This document shows positions 1 to 11,762 of a stretch of DNA of 64,000 nt, one piece after another; position 1 is the stretch's first letter; every line of letters begins with the position of its first letter. Below the pieces are notes generated by a model that was given only the letters and a program-made list of their open reading frames with translations, did not search any database and was not told the DNA's origin. The DNA comes from Buddleja alternifolia (lineage: Eukaryota; Streptophyta; Magnoliopsida; Lamiales; Scrophulariaceae): assembly GCA_019426215.1 (NCBI GenBank), contig CM033408.1, forward strand, positions 9,117,077-9,181,076. The letters run 5' to 3'. The position numbers and the translations under genes were made by a program.

Positions 1-69
1 CAAAAACAAGTCTCTCTCTTTTTCAAAAACGAAAAATTTTCCTTCGTAATCTCTGTCTACTGCTCACTC

Positions 70-3000
70 ATGGCACCCAAGAAAGCTACTGCTGGAACCT
101 CTGAAGTTATTGTCAAGATCACTGAAGGCCTTATAGTTGATTGGAAGTTTCTCTATGAAAACCCCCAAATTGATTTAACGGAAATAATGGATTCTGTAGC
201 AGAGGCTGGGCTTCAGAAATTTCTCACGAAATACTCATATATGTTTCCTGAAGAACTAGAATTTTTCTGGAGAAATGCTCGACTGTCTGACGATGAGACT
301 TCCATCACGTGTTTGTTTCCTGTCTCCAAGAAGGAATCAAAGACGTTCACTCTCTCTGCGGCCTCCATTGCCCAGAATTTCTCTCTACCTAATGCTGGAG
401 CCACTTTAGACACTATCACTGAAGAACAAATTCAAGAAGTCTGGACTCAGATTAGCGCTTACGATGATGTTCCATACAAACCGTACTTTGAAAAGAAGGA
501 TATAGTGAACAGGTATCGAGTCTTGGCTGATTTCTGCAGTAAAAACATCGAATGCAGAGTGGGAACCTTCGACAAAATCAACCCAACCCAGTTCCAGATG
601 ATGACTGCCATCCTACTCAAGATAAAGATCAACTGGAGCGCCTATATATTCAGCAGGTTCAGAGACAGTTTACGCACTTCAAACAGACCTTATGGTCTAG
701 TTTTAAGTGATCTACTCTTTCGAGCAGAGTGCACCTCTTCAGCAGGAGTCACCGTGGCCAAGCATAAGTTCTATGGGCCAAGAATCATCAATAATCTCTT
801 CAATCCACCCAAAGTTGGAGGTGCTGCTAAGCCTCTCTCTGAGCGCCAAGTTGTCCGCGCAGCGTCAGATGAGGAGGCTGAGCGTCCAGATCAGGAGAAA
901 GCCAAACGTACTGTGAAGCGTCCCACTGTCACAAAGAAACGGGCTCCTCGAAAGCCCAAGGCTCAACCTATTAAAAACGATGAAGATGACGAGGATTCTA
1001 TACCCCTCATTAGTCGGAAAGATCTGGAAAAGGTTCTCAAGAATATTGACTTTGAAGAACCTGCAGTTCCACAGACTCAAGCGTTCCCCGCCGAAGGTAT
1101 AAATGTGAAGCGTATCTTCAAAAGGCGTAAGCGTCCAACTGCTGCCATCTCTTCTGAGACTACACAAAGAGATCAAGCCATAGCTGCTGTCCCGATATCA
1201 TCCTCCGAACCACCAGTTGATGTCCATCTGGATGTTGATATGACCCAAATTGTGGCCATCGCACATGAAGCTGCCATCGAATCTACAAATCTCGAGCCGG
1301 ATGAACCTGAAATCCCAAGGGCTCAACCATTGCTTGCATTACCTAGTACAACAGAGGCACGCTCAGAAGGTCAGAGCGATGCTAACGACGTTGTGATCCA
1401 TCGACACTTCTTCAAGCTGGATCCCTCAAAGACTATCGATCACTCAGTCGATTATTTGCCTCCAGCGCCCGCAGAAAACTTCATACCTGCAGGTTACAAT
1501 GAAGAAAGTCTTATCAATGCCGAAAATGATATCGCCAAGCTCATAAAGTTTGATCTGGCTGTACGCAACACTCTCTTTAATACAGCCTCCACCCCAGCTG
1601 ATGAAGCTTACTACAAAGCGCTTGAACTCGGAAAGACTCCCACACACATCCCGGCTTCTGTCACTCTCCAAGCTCAGCGGCAAGGAGGCACGACTCCTAG
1701 AGCTGATGTTGACTTAGCTTATTATCTGGACTGTGGGACAAGCAAACCCACTGGCTTCGCTCTCCGCGACTACAACATCAGAGTCTATGAGCGTCAGGAT
1801 CAGCTTCTGAACCCAACGGAAGAGCTACTAAACAGAGAAGGATATTCTCACTCTCTAACACTGGTCAAAAGCGAGGAAAACAAGAACTCAGCTAATCCTC
1901 TCCTCCTGTGGAAGAATAAAGGAGTACATGCCGGTGAGCGTCCAGCATCCCTGACCGAGATGATTCAACTTGAAACCGATGCATATTTTGACTGCGTCTG
2001 GAACGCTAACTACCAACCCGACAGGTATCGTTTTGAATCCATCTGTGATATTCATCACCAAGGGTTTCGTGCTATACTTAATGCAGGAACTGAGTATTGT
2101 ATGACTGAGATACGATGGGCTGAAGCTTACATGGGTGACAAGTATAAATTTGAAGACTTGGTTAGTGCTCCCCATCTGTTCAGACTAGGGATTCATGATC
2201 AAAGGACCAAATTTGCACGCTACATGCTGACGCAGCGCCAGCATAGACTTGGACCCGTTCTGAAGCTGCCTCTGATCCGCCATCAACCTGAACACCGCTT
2301 AAGACAAGCGTTGCACAAACTGGCCAACTCTTCTCTACGCTTTGATGATCAAGCGTCCACCAGCGGTTCTTCTCCCATGTCCTGTCTGAACTGCACCCCT
2401 AGCCAATGTGAAGACAATTTTTCTCTCATGATGGCAATTATGCCTCCAGTCTCTCTATTCGACAAAATCTTCACAGACAATCTGCGACAATGGGATGGAT
2501 CTCGGATCAATTCTTTCAGAGGATATCCACTACTTCCATCTATTCGACAAGAAGTCTCCAGTCACTATGATTTTGGTTTATCGCTGCTAGAAAGATCTCA
2601 AGCGCTTGCTTCAGCCATCTACCCATACTTGGAAGAGTATTACCAGCTCCGCGTTCCCGCCTCTCGGAAACCGAAGACTCTCCCAACAGATCGGCTAATT
2701 GGCTTCTCACAACACTATTGCCCAGATGCCTTATTCTCTATCTGCAAAGCGCCCTCCAAACTCTTTCCCACTCATGTGCTGGATATCCTCGGGCCACTGT
2801 ATATCAGGGCACTGGATAGTCCTATCAGAACGTTCATTCAAGGTACTCATCTCCCCACTCTACATTTGAATGAACTCCTGCAGACTGCTACGTATCCATA
2901 TGCAGATGAACCGTTTGCCAGCTTGGACTTTCGGTTTACGGACTTTAGCCGAATAGAATCAGAATTTCCTGCAGCACCCGCTGAACTGTTAACTGCTCCT

Positions 3001-3978
3001 GAGCGCCTATTAGAGTTACCTCAAGCGCCTCATTCTCCCAGTCCAACTGAATCCGACTCTACTGCATCCACCGAGTCCAACACTGCTCCAGAGCTTCGAG
3101 GAACAGTATTTGATCCTACTAATCAAGTATCTATTGAATCTCTCAAACACACATCTCGGTTTAAGCCTCAAGTCCGCCCTGCACTTCCACACGCTCAACC
3201 GTCCATGGCTGAATGCCTCACTCAAATACAGCAACTATCTACAGCTACTCAGGCAAGTCATGTGGCCTTAACCAATGATCTACAAGACAGGTTCACGGCT
3301 CTCGAGACCTCTCTCACAGACGCTAATCAAGCTCAACTCCTGGTCATGAAAGAACATTTCGACCAGCGTCTAACCACTCTTGAGGCCTCTGTCGCTCAGA
3401 TTGCTGCTCAAGTCAGTCTTCTTACTCAGCATTTCATACAGACTGATGATGGCAATAAGGGGGAAAAGAAGGGAGAAAAGAGGAAATTGTCAACATCTAA
3501 AGATCAAGTTCCTCCTCCACCATCCAAGCGTCAACACGTTGATACTTCTCTCACACTGAGTGCAGAACCAAGGTATCCCTATCCCTCTTGGGTAACCACA
3601 TCGGTTGAAGCGTCCAACAAGAAAGAAACCCCCAGAGTGCTCTATCCAACTCTTCCGTTGCCTTCAAGAGCACTGCTTGAACAGTTTGACATTCCTCTTC
3701 TCAGAGCATCAATTCCAGAACCAACTGATCCAGCAGTATTAGCCTTAGAAAGAAAAATGTCTGACTTCGACCAAACCTTCAGAATTTGCCTACGATACAT
3801 AGGCATCAGTCCAGAGGAATGGGATAAACACTTCATTGCCTTTAAGGCACGACAAGTTCAAGAAAACAAGCACATAATCAGTAAAGATCATGCGGCAATG
3901 ATGACGTTAGAAGATCAGATAACTGAAGCAATCCGTGCTGAAATGACTAAGAGATACAAGATCAAGTCACGATCTTAA
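70..3978 (+). CDS. Env-position ORF of a Copia retrotransposon (plant transposon-domain protein, 1302 aa)
   Basis: The frame is intact from ATG at 70 to TAA at 3978. Residues about 25-225 resemble the putative plant transposon protein domain seen in SIRE and Athila-type proteins. A Lys/Arg-rich stretch near residues 275-305 is followed by an acidic run (DEDDEDS). Residues about 1085-1145 have the heptad pattern of a coiled coil. A second basic segment near 1150-1175 (KGEKKGEKRKLS) looks like a nuclear localisation signal. I see no signal peptide and no clear membrane span, so an envelope role is not supported; only the position is env-like. It is much longer than the roughly 600-700 aa usual for SIRE env-like ORFs. 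The polypurine tract and LTR follow within 180 bp. A transposon origin is near certain; the biochemical function is unknown. Confidence 0.8.
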   Translation: MAPKKATAGTSEVIVKITEGLIVDWKFLYENPQIDLTEIMDSVAEAGLQKFLTKYSYMFPEELEFFWRNARLSDDETSITCLFPVSKKESKTFTLSAASIAQNFSLPNAGATLDTITEEQIQEVWTQISAYDDVPYKPYFEKKDIVNRYRVLADFCSKNIECRVGTFDKINPTQFQMMTAILLKIKINWSAYIFSRFRDSLRTSNRPYGLVLSDLLFRAECTSSAGVTVAKHKFYGPRIINNLFNPPKVGGAAKPLSERQVVRAASDEEAERPDQEKAKRTVKRPTVTKKRAPRKPKAQPIKNDEDDEDSIPLISRKDLEKVLKNIDFEEPAVPQTQAFPAEGINVKRIFKRRKRPTAAISSETTQRDQAIAAVPISSSEPPVDVHLDVDMTQIVAIAHEAAIESTNLEPDEPEIPRAQPLLALPSTTEARSEGQSDANDVVIHRHFFKLDPSKTIDHSVDYLPPAPAENFIPAGYNEESLINAENDIAKLIKFDLAVRNTLFNTASTPADEAYYKALELGKTPTHIPASVTLQAQRQGGTTPRADVDLAYYLDCGTSKPTGFALRDYNIRVYERQDQLLNPTEELLNREGYSHSLTLVKSEENKNSANPLLLWKNKGVHAGERPASLTEMIQLETDAYFDCVWNANYQPDRYRFESICDIHHQGFRAILNAGTEYCMTEIRWAEAYMGDKYKFEDLVSAPHLFRLGIHDQRTKFARYMLTQRQHRLGPVLKLPLIRHQPEHRLRQALHKLANSSLRFDDQASTSGSSPMSCLNCTPSQCEDNFSLMMAIMPPVSLFDKIFTDNLRQWDGSRINSFRGYPLLPSIRQEVSSHYDFGLSLLERSQALASAIYPYLEEYYQLRVPASRKPKTLPTDRLIGFSQHYCPDALFSICKAPSKLFPTHVLDILGPLYIRALDSPIRTFIQGTHLPTLHLNELLQTATYPYADEPFASLDFRFTDFSRIESEFPAAPAELLTAPERLLELPQAPHSPSPTESDSTASTESNTAPELRGTVFDPTNQVSIESLKHTSRFKPQVRPALPHAQPSMAECLTQIQQLSTATQASHVALTNDLQDRFTALETSLTDANQAQLLVMKEHFDQRLTTLEASVAQIAAQVSLLTQHFIQTDDGNKGEKKGEKRKLSTSKDQVPPPPSKRQHVDTSLTLSAEPRYPYPSWVTTSVEASNKKETPRVLYPTLPLPSRALLEQFDIPLLRASIPEPTDPAVLALERKMSDFDQTFRICLRYIGISPEEWDKHFIAFKARQVQENKHIISKDHAAMMTLEDQITEAIRAEMTKRYKIKSRS

Positions 3979-4142
3979 TTTTTACTTGTGCCTCTCTCTT
4001 TGTAGTTGTAAAATGCCTGCACTATGAAATATATATATATGCATTTTAAGCTGAAACATCTCGTTAAAGCTCAAACTAACTTACTAACTTACGCTAACCT
4101 TCAGGTATCTAACGCTTGAACCAAATAAGTATTGCCATCATC

Positions 4143-4155
4143 AAAAAGGGGGAAA
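4143..4155 (+). other. Polypurine tract (plus-strand primer)
   Basis: AAAAAGGGGGAAA lies one base before the TG that opens the LTR. This is the expected place and composition for the plus-strand primer of a Copia element. Confidence 0.85.
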
Positions 4156-4967
4156 TTGTTAGGAATTTCATATTAGATGTTTTGATGATGACAAATAGGA
4201 CTTTCTGTTAGACTCCGAAAAGTGTGAAAGCTTTCATAGAATGATTATGTATAAGTACCTGAAAGCTTATTTATCTTAGGCTTATAGTATTTATCTTTGT
4301 AGAATTCCTTAGACTAAGTATGTGACACTAAAACACTTAGGAAAATTCTGGGTGAGTCTACCAAGTGATGAAGGTGAAGATCAAGCGTCTAAAGCTACAA
4401 TGGATAAGGATATCTTGAAGCGTCCGTCAAACGCTTTAGGGATTATCCCAGTGCTCAAACTACGAATGGATAACTCAGGCCGAATACTCAACATCAAGTG
4501 AAATGACGGAATTTTCAGTGAGACCATCAAGACAAGATTGAAGAGTAAGCGTCTGAAATAAAGAAAAGAAAGTCAGGATCAGTCCAAGCGTCTGATACAC
4601 GAGAATAACTATTCTCTTCAGCAAGCGTCCAAAAAGGTTAAACCAACACAACCTACAAAGAACGTAACCTGAAAAAGAATTTAGACCCAAAACCATCCAA
4701 AGACTTAAAAAAATGCATGAATCAAACGGACGAATTATTTCCAACGGAAATAAAACAAGATGCATTAAAAGTCGGATAAGTGCTATTAAAATATAAGCAC
4801 TATAACTTATGGGCAAGCCATATCCTTGACCTAGACTGTCAGGTTTATGAAACCAAGACCATGCCCAACCAATTAAATATACCCAAAGTTAGAAATGTCT
4901 GAACTCAAGGAATGTTTGGGGAAACGAGACTCCAACCGAGTCAAACGGACAAAAACCACCAATACCT

Positions 4968-4975
4968 TATAAATA
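4968..4975 (+). promoter_or_regulatory. TATA box of the LTR promoter
   Basis: A canonical TATAAATA lies 811 bp into the LTR and is followed by an A-rich region. It is the best candidate for the U3 promoter; transcription would start near 5000. Confidence 0.6.
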
Positions 4976-5292
4976 GCTCTTTCAACAAACAAGTAAAAAG
5001 ACGAAAAGGGACACACACAAAAAATACCTACCTTGTTGAAAGAAAAGCTTACTAAAAATCATAGCCAAATATTCATATAAGCTTTTCACAAATATTCTAG
5101 AGACAGTCACCCATATCTCAAATCTCTTTTTAAGAAGAACATATACTACCATTGAGATATCCTCAAGTTGTTTGAACTTTCCAAAAACAAACAAACCCGT
5201 GACCAAAACCATCAACACCTTTCATCTGAGTGAGAAAGCTGGTTGACTTGCAAGCAGTATTTTTGTGTAAAAGAAGCTTGTTGAAGTTGATC

Positions 5293-5424
5293 TCTATTGG
5301 AGCTGAAATCTGTGTGACCAAGGAGTTCCGAGATCAAGAGTAACTTGCACCATTTCTGAGTGAAAGAAGCAAGGGGATAGAAGATCTTTAGTGGAGCTGA
5401 AATCTGTGTGACCAAGGAGTTCCA
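5293..5424 (+). repeat. Internal 94-bp tandem repeat in the LTR
   Basis: The phrase GGAGCTGAAATCTGTGTGAC starts at 5299 and again at 5393, each time followed by CAAGGAGTTCC. The offset is 94 bp and the second copy is incomplete. It lies downstream of the TATA box, so it would be in the R/U5 part of the transcript. Confidence 0.8.
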
Positions 5425-5924
5425 AGATCATATCCAATCTCCCTCTATCTTGTAGAAGTCTCTGTGTGACTCTTCGATAATCATCATAGTGGAAAAACCT
5501 CCCTGATAAAAGGAGAAGAAGGACGTAGCTGGGATTACATCACCCAGTGAACCTTACAAATATCTTGTGTCATTTACCTCTTTAAGCATTCATTGTTTTA
5601 CTGCTTTACTATTCATACTGCATACATTCTGATAAAGTCTTAAAACAACTAAGCAACTACTTTCGATCAGTTAACTGAACGCTAAGCTATAAAATACTTC
5701 CGCTGTGCTAACTCTGATTTAGTGACTCAACTCTGCCCTACTTTGGTAAGCGTTGAAATCACCGAGTCTAAGTTAACGTTTCTCAAGCGTCACATCCAAC
5801 GCTTAAACCTATCAAGCGTTCAAATACTTCAAAGTGATACGAATTTTTTAAGAAGTCGAAAAAGACTTAAGGGTCTATTCAACCCCCCCTTCTAGACCCT
5901 TTCGTATACCACTTGGGACCAACA

Positions 5925-6051
5925 AGTACACTTATTTAAATGATCAGTTTCATGATCAGTTTCCCTCAATTTAGGATGTATTTATTGGTTAAAGTACACT
6001 TACTTAAATGATCAGTTTCCTTCCATTTAGGTCGTCTTATTGGTTAAGAGG
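5925..6051 (+). repeat. Imperfect tandem duplication, about 68 bp unit
   Basis: AGTACACTTATTTAAATGAT at 5925 recurs as AGTACACTTACTTAAATGAT at about 5993. Both copies run on into CAGTTTCC...TTTAGG...TTATTGGTTAA. The duplication abuts the LTR but is not part of it. Confidence 0.7.
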
Positions 6052-6058
6052 TTCTTTA

Positions 6059-6392
6059 TATAGGGTTAATTGCATTTTTCATCCGTCATTTTAACCACTT
6101 TTGGATTTTGGTCCTTTTTTTTTAATTGCAAAGTCGCCTGGTAACTACCAGAATTTTGGCAATTTTAGTCCGATTTTGACCTGACCGGCCAATTTGGCCG
6201 GAATTTGCCACGTGGTGCTAACATGGACAAAAAAATTGTGGATTTTCCAATTTTCCGGCCAAAATTGACGCTAACTAGGACAAAATTGATAAGGTGATAG
6301 TTACCAGACGACTTTGCAAATCGGAAAAAAAAAAACAGGACCAAAATCCAAAGTGGTTAAGTTACATGACGAAAAATGCAATTAGCCCTATA
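6059..6392. mobile_element. Inverted-repeat MITE (about 334 bp)
   Basis: The left end TATAGGGTTAATTGCATTTT is matched in reverse complement by the right end GAAAAATGCAATTAGCCCTATA. Similarity continues inward for more than 50 bp (left ACCACTTTTGGATTTTGGTCC, right its near-complement). The flanking TATA sequences make the exact target-site duplication ambiguous. There is no ORF. Confidence 0.8.
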
Positions 6393-7489
6393 TATATTGC
6401 ATAGTAATATGAGAGTGTCTAACGCGTAACATGTAAATTCACATTTAAAAAGTATCAAGAAATTTCACCAAGGCAATGATATATGCTTATAAATTTTTGC
6501 TCCAATTCTCATCTTTCCTTTCTCCAGCTTTGAGGTCTTTCTTTAAAATAATTAAAACAATGAAAAATAAAGCACCTCTGATTCTTTTCTTCTCCACTTT
6601 ACTTTTATCAAGTTCTATAGCACAAATCTGTGGAAAGAAGCAAACTGAAGGTCTTTCTCATCTTTACAAAGAAAAGCTGAAGAACAATACAAGTATAGAT
6701 AGAAGCCATTTAAATGCAACCCATTATTTTAATGTAGCAAAACTTCATGCACAAGAAAGGATGAAAGTGAAAGATGGAATAGAGAGATTGCCTGGACAAC
6801 CACAGGTTAAATTCAAGCAATATGGTGGATATGTTACAGTGAATCGAACCGCCGGTCGAGCTTTCTATTATTACTTTGTAGAGGCTGAGCATTCTGAGAA
6901 GTCATTGCCTCTTCTCCTTTGGCTTAATGGAGGTATTGATCTTTGAATTTCAGTTTTAATGAGGAAACGAAAAATGTCAGAATAAAGGAAAACATAAATA
7001 AATAAAAAGACAAAATTATGTACTTATTTGGTTGTCTACAGAAAACAACAAGAAAAGTGGCGAGCCGTTGGCTAAACAAATAGCTCGAAAATAAAGTTTT
7101 CCTATATAAAATGATATTTTCCTACAAAAACATTTCCTTAAGTATTTTTCCCATGTTACAAAACTTTCACAAACTTAAGCCCCCGATCCATTATTTTCAT
7201 AATTTAGTTACCTCTTATAAGAACTAATTAATTAGACTCAATCTATAGTATATATTAGCTAGTAAAATGTTCTTGATATGTAATATAATTTTAATTTTTC
7301 GAATCTTTAACAGGTCCTGGTTGTTCTTCTCTTGGATATGGAGCTATGCAGGAGATCGGACCGTTCCGAGTCGAGAGTGATGGCAAAACACTTCACAAGA
7401 ATAATTTTGCATGGAACCATGGTCTAAATAATCTTGTTTACTCAATAATCAACATTTTCACTTTACACAAAATTAATTTGCTAAAATAA

Positions 7490-7798
<309 letters not shown>

Positions 7799-8339
7799 TG
7801 AAAGGGATTATTGTAAGTTGTACTAATTATTTTATGCATTAGATGAAAAAATTATTTGATTTGCAAAACTAAAATTGATCAGACATATAACTTATGTATC
7901 TTTCTTGATCACAATATAGATTGGGAACCCTTCGATCAACAATGAAACCGACGTGAAAAGGACGTACGAGTATTTTGCTAGTCATGCTTTAATTTCTGAT
8001 GAGACTTCAGATCAAATTCTGAAATATTGTGATTTTTCGCCCGACGGTACTGAGCTATCAGATAAATGCAGTGAAGCTCTTCATCAAGCTAAAAAAGATG
8101 TTAATCATATTGATATTTACAATATTTAAGCTCCAATATGCATGCTCTAATTCCAGCGTCACTGACAAGCACAAGGAGATACAAGTGAGTATTAGCTTGA
8201 TCAGTATTTGTATATATTTAATTTTGATATTTTTCTTTGTTTGAATTTGATCATTTCTCAACAATTTCAAGCCCTGTTGAAGGCATTTATGTATCTTATA
8301 TATACTATATAAAAGTTTTGAATAATAAAAAAGGAATAT

Positions 8340-8780
8340 AATGAGACTGAGGAGGGAAAATTATATTTTTCGTCGCTCAACTTTGCTCAATTTCAACTTT
8401 TGTCTCATTTGTTATGAAATCTCACATTTAGTCCCATAACTTTCAAAATATTTCTCATTTAGTCAACCAAAATTTTCGTTCAAAATTTAACGGTCAAAGC
8501 CATATGCTCCATTTTTTAATTTTATTTTTTTCTATCAAAAAATTAGTCGTCAACATTTTTGACCGATTTTGTGGGGAGAATTTATGCGTGAGTGACACTT
8601 GATATTGAATAGAAGTATCATAATATTGAATAAATCAGTCAAAAATGTTGACTAACGAATCGGAGTATATGAGTTCGGCCTATAAAATTTGGATGGAAAT
8701 GTTGGTTGAGATGAGACAGAGTTATAAAATGAATAATGCGACTTTCCCAAGTGAAATTATGGCTAGATACATTATTTTTC
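8340..8780. repeat. Dispersed MITE-like repeat in SCPL intron 4
   Basis: The segment around 8400-8560 (CTCACATTTAGTCCCATAAC, then AAAATTTAACGGTCAAAGCC) recurs near 52895-53000. The outer parts (GGGAAAATTATATTT at the left, AATTATGGCTAGATACATTA at the right) are weakly inverted. There is no ORF. It expands the intron between SCPL exons 4 and 5. Confidence 0.6.
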
Positions 8781-9124
8781 CTTTTGGGTCATAATAAATT
8801 CTCTAACTTCTTACATATATATGCAACTCCATAATGCAGGAAATGAGAGTTGATCCTTGCATTGACGATTATGTCCATACATATCTAAATAGGCCTGAGG
8901 TTCAAGAGGCACTCCATGCCAATGTCACAAAAATTCCTTATGATTGGCAGTCATGCAGGTTACAATTTGATCTTGATTACCATTATTATATCACCATTTT
9001 TTCGTATATTAGCCAAATCGCGATCAATAATCTCATTGCGTCCCGTACAATAAGTGTGTTGATTTTTTCTTTTTTAGTAGTGTAGAAAAACATAAATATG
9101 TTTTCATTCATGTCTGACTCGGTA

Positions 9125-9125
<1 letters not shown>

Positions 9126-9160
<35 letters not shown>
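9126..9160. repeat. (TA)n microsatellite
   Basis: About 17 TA units lie in SCPL intron 5. Confidence 0.95.
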
Positions 9161-9161
<1 letters not shown>

Positions 9162-9723
9162 TTAGATGGATGGTTCATGGTCGGTGTGTCAGATGAAAAT
9201 ATTAGTAAGCCTTCCACATTCATCACGATATATCAACATATTATTATTTGGTACGAAACAACTGCATTATAGAATACAAAATTATAGTAAAATTAAGAAA
9301 ATATAAATAACACAATAAGTTTCTATTGACGGGTATATAGCAAAAAAAAAATATTCTATTAGATTAAATCTAAATATCAAGTTATTTGTCGATTTTAATT
9401 TAGTAACAAAAAGAATTTATTGATTATTATACCACAAACCTTCATTATATATATAATATATACGTACATCCACCAGATCATATCACAAAGCAAGTTTATA
9501 GAAAGAAAATAAGTGTAAACTTCATTGTTAGAATTCGATATCATCAGATGTTATCGGTGATGCCTATAAATTCGAAGAATAATAGATATCATCTGATATT
9601 ACTGATCAACAACGACCAATCTAGATATAAACCGACCAAGACTATCAAATATCGGTCGATACTCGAACCATGGTTTCACGGATTGAAAAACTAATATTAG
9701 CACACATGCATGTATCAAGACTT

Positions 9724-9724
9724 A

Positions 9725-9769
<45 letters not shown>
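9724..9769. repeat. (TG)n(TA)n compound microsatellite
   Basis: A short run of TG units passes into about 16 TA units, just upstream of the last recognisable SCPL exon. Confidence 0.95.
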
Positions 9770-9772
<3 letters not shown>

Positions 9773-9906
9773 GTCTTTGGTTTAATATATGTATCTCTCT
9801 TTGAGAATTGCAGCAAGGTCATCAAGGAATGGCAAGATAGCCCTTCCACAGTAATTCCTGTTCTCAAAGAGCTTATGGCCTATGGGCTTCGGGTTTGGAT
9901 ATTTAG

Positions 9907-10261
9907 GTACTTAACCATATATCTCATAATTTTCTTTGTTTCTATAAATTACAATCTCAGTATCATAGATGATTAATATACTTTAGTATCAAATATGGTT
10001 TTTTATTGCAAAACATGTTGCATCTTTCGCAAGGTACTAGATGAATGAGACGTGTTTAATAAAAAATAATAATATTTACATGCGTCATTCACTCAATACT
10101 CTTGTAATAGAAGATGCGACATGATTTATAATAGAGATCTCATTTGGTTTAGTATATGTCACGCTCACGGCGCACACGGATAGTATATACTTATATATCT
10201 ATATATATGAAAGAATGTTGGTTGCTCATATAGTTGTGATATATATATATATATATATATA
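9907..10261. other. AT-rich DNA after the SCPL relic; expected last exons absent
   Basis: This follows the donor at 9907. No GDTD-like or His-containing SCPL exon is present in any frame. A TA run lies at about 10238-10262. Confidence 0.7.
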
Positions 10262-11597
10262 TGGAAAAATTCCTTATCGCCCCCTTATGAAACACAAAAT
10301 CTGCACGAAACCGCCTTGCGTAAAAAATATAGCCACTTATGCATCTGTATGATGAGAAACTCTGCACGAAAACCCCCATCCGTTACAAATTAACTGAGGG
10401 TGGACTTCACTCACGGATTGTGCGAAGCAACATGTGTTTTAGCATTTTTCATGTTAAAATAATGTATAATAGACTAAAATACCCTTCCATTTTCCCTTTT
10501 TGTCTTTTTGCTTCCCCCTCCCCTCTTTCTTTTCTCTCCAGCTTCTTTGACAAACCCATTTCACACTTCATAGACCCACTCCACAATCTTCTTCTTCTCC
10601 ACAGTCGCTACCACCACACTCAAGCCTCTAATCGCCGCCGCACCACTCACCCAATACTGCAACCATACCAGTCACTCTTTTGCCCGATGCATAACACATT
10701 ATCCAAAGGAGCTTTGCGACCACATCCCTCCATTGAAATTGGTTGATGCTCTGCCTCCATCCCAAATCGACGGCAATAGCCCCACATACTTCCACATAAA
10801 TTGCCAGCCACATCACTACCTCCATCTCAGAAATTCACCGGCTAGACCCACCTAACCCCATTTTAGAATTTTTTGGATTTTCTTAACCTTAAAATCTGAA
10901 TGGCCACTGTCCATCTTCTTCTGGTTCTTTTTTGAATTTGTGAGAATTTTTCTAAATTTTTGCATTTTTTCTGATTTTCTTTGTGAATTTTCCATTTTTC
11001 TAGATTCTTTTTTATTCTATTGTGTTTTGTTCTTTTTTCTCTGTTTTTTTCTGTCATTTTTATGGATTTTTCTGGTTTTTGTGAGAAAAAAATTCTTGAT
11101 TGTTTCGATTTTCTTGAAAATTTAAGATTTTTTTCCTGATGTTTTGCTAAGTAATTTGATTTTCCTGGCATATTTATATTCTTTTTTATTATCTAAGATA
11201 TTTTGAAGAATAAATATGATCCTTTAAATTAAAGAAAATGATAAAAAATGATGATTTAGAAATGTGAGAAAAATTTGGACCATTAATCCTTTAATCTAAT
11301 GGCTGAGATCTTTAAGAAAATATTTACTTTTGACCTAATTAAAATAAAACATGATGAACAAAGTCTAATGGTTAATTGAAATTGATCCAAGGGTTGATAA
11401 TAAAGGAGAATAAGCAAAACATTTATCAAAATAAAGGACATAATGGAAATTTAACAAAAAGCGCTAACAGTGTTAACCATCATTAATGGAAAATGGAGTG
11501 TGCAATTTAAAAATTACATAAGGGTATATAAAGCTATATTTTTTATATAGAGGGTTTCGTGTAAATTTTGCGTTTTACAAGAGGACAATTATATATA
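10262..11597. mobile_element. Non-autonomous inverted-repeat DNA element (about 1.3 kb)
   Basis: The left end (CACAAAATCTGCACGAAACC, then AAAAAATATAGCC) is matched by the reverse complement of the right end (GCAAAATTTACACGAAACCC, then AAAAAATATAGCT). The repeats are degenerate, so the element is old. Inside are a C-rich part (10490-10860) and a strongly T-rich part (10925-11200). The open frames there reflect base composition and are not convincing genes. Confidence 0.65.
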
Positions 11598-11762
11598 TAG
11601 AAAGAGAAAGTATTTGGCTACGCAATGAGTGCGAGATTTGCGCCAAAAATCTTCTTCAATTTCAAGTTTTTGAACAATCTGAAATAAAATGAAACGGATA
11701 GACTTCCACATATAGAGTTTTCACCTCATAATGCAAAGTCAATGATTACTTGTCATATTATG

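Larger units (their letters stand above)
1..5924 (+). mobile_element. 3' part of a SIRE/Maximus-type Ty1/Copia LTR retrotransposon
   Basis: The order ORF in the env position, purine-rich tract, then a long terminal sequence starting TGTTAGG and ending CCAACA matches the 3' half of SIRE/Maximus Copia elements. The gag-pol part and the 5' LTR would lie left of the window. The ORF has no stop or frameshift, so the insertion looks fairly young. The target-site duplication cannot be checked because only one end is visible; the candidate 5-bp site after the LTR is AGTAC at 5925-5929. Confidence 0.8.
4157..5924 (+). repeat. 3' long terminal repeat (about 1.77 kb)
   Basis: It begins TGTTAGGAATTTC directly after the polypurine tract and ends TTGGGACCAACA, giving the TG...CA ends expected of an LTR. 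It contains a TATA box at 4968-4975, so U3 is about 0.8 kb. An internal tandem duplication lies at 5293-5424. The heptamer AAGCGTC recurs at about 4384, 4417, 4589, 4624 and 5783. There is no coding potential of note. Confidence 0.85.

Noticed and set aside
4475..5415. Minus-strand open frames in the Copia LTR
   Set aside because: They lie inside an LTR, have no domain and overlap its promoter; chance frames.
10863..11200. Open frames on both strands in the T-rich part of the 10.3-11.6 kb element
   Set aside because: Extreme base composition (Phe/Leu on one strand, Lys on the other), no motif, no ATG with context.
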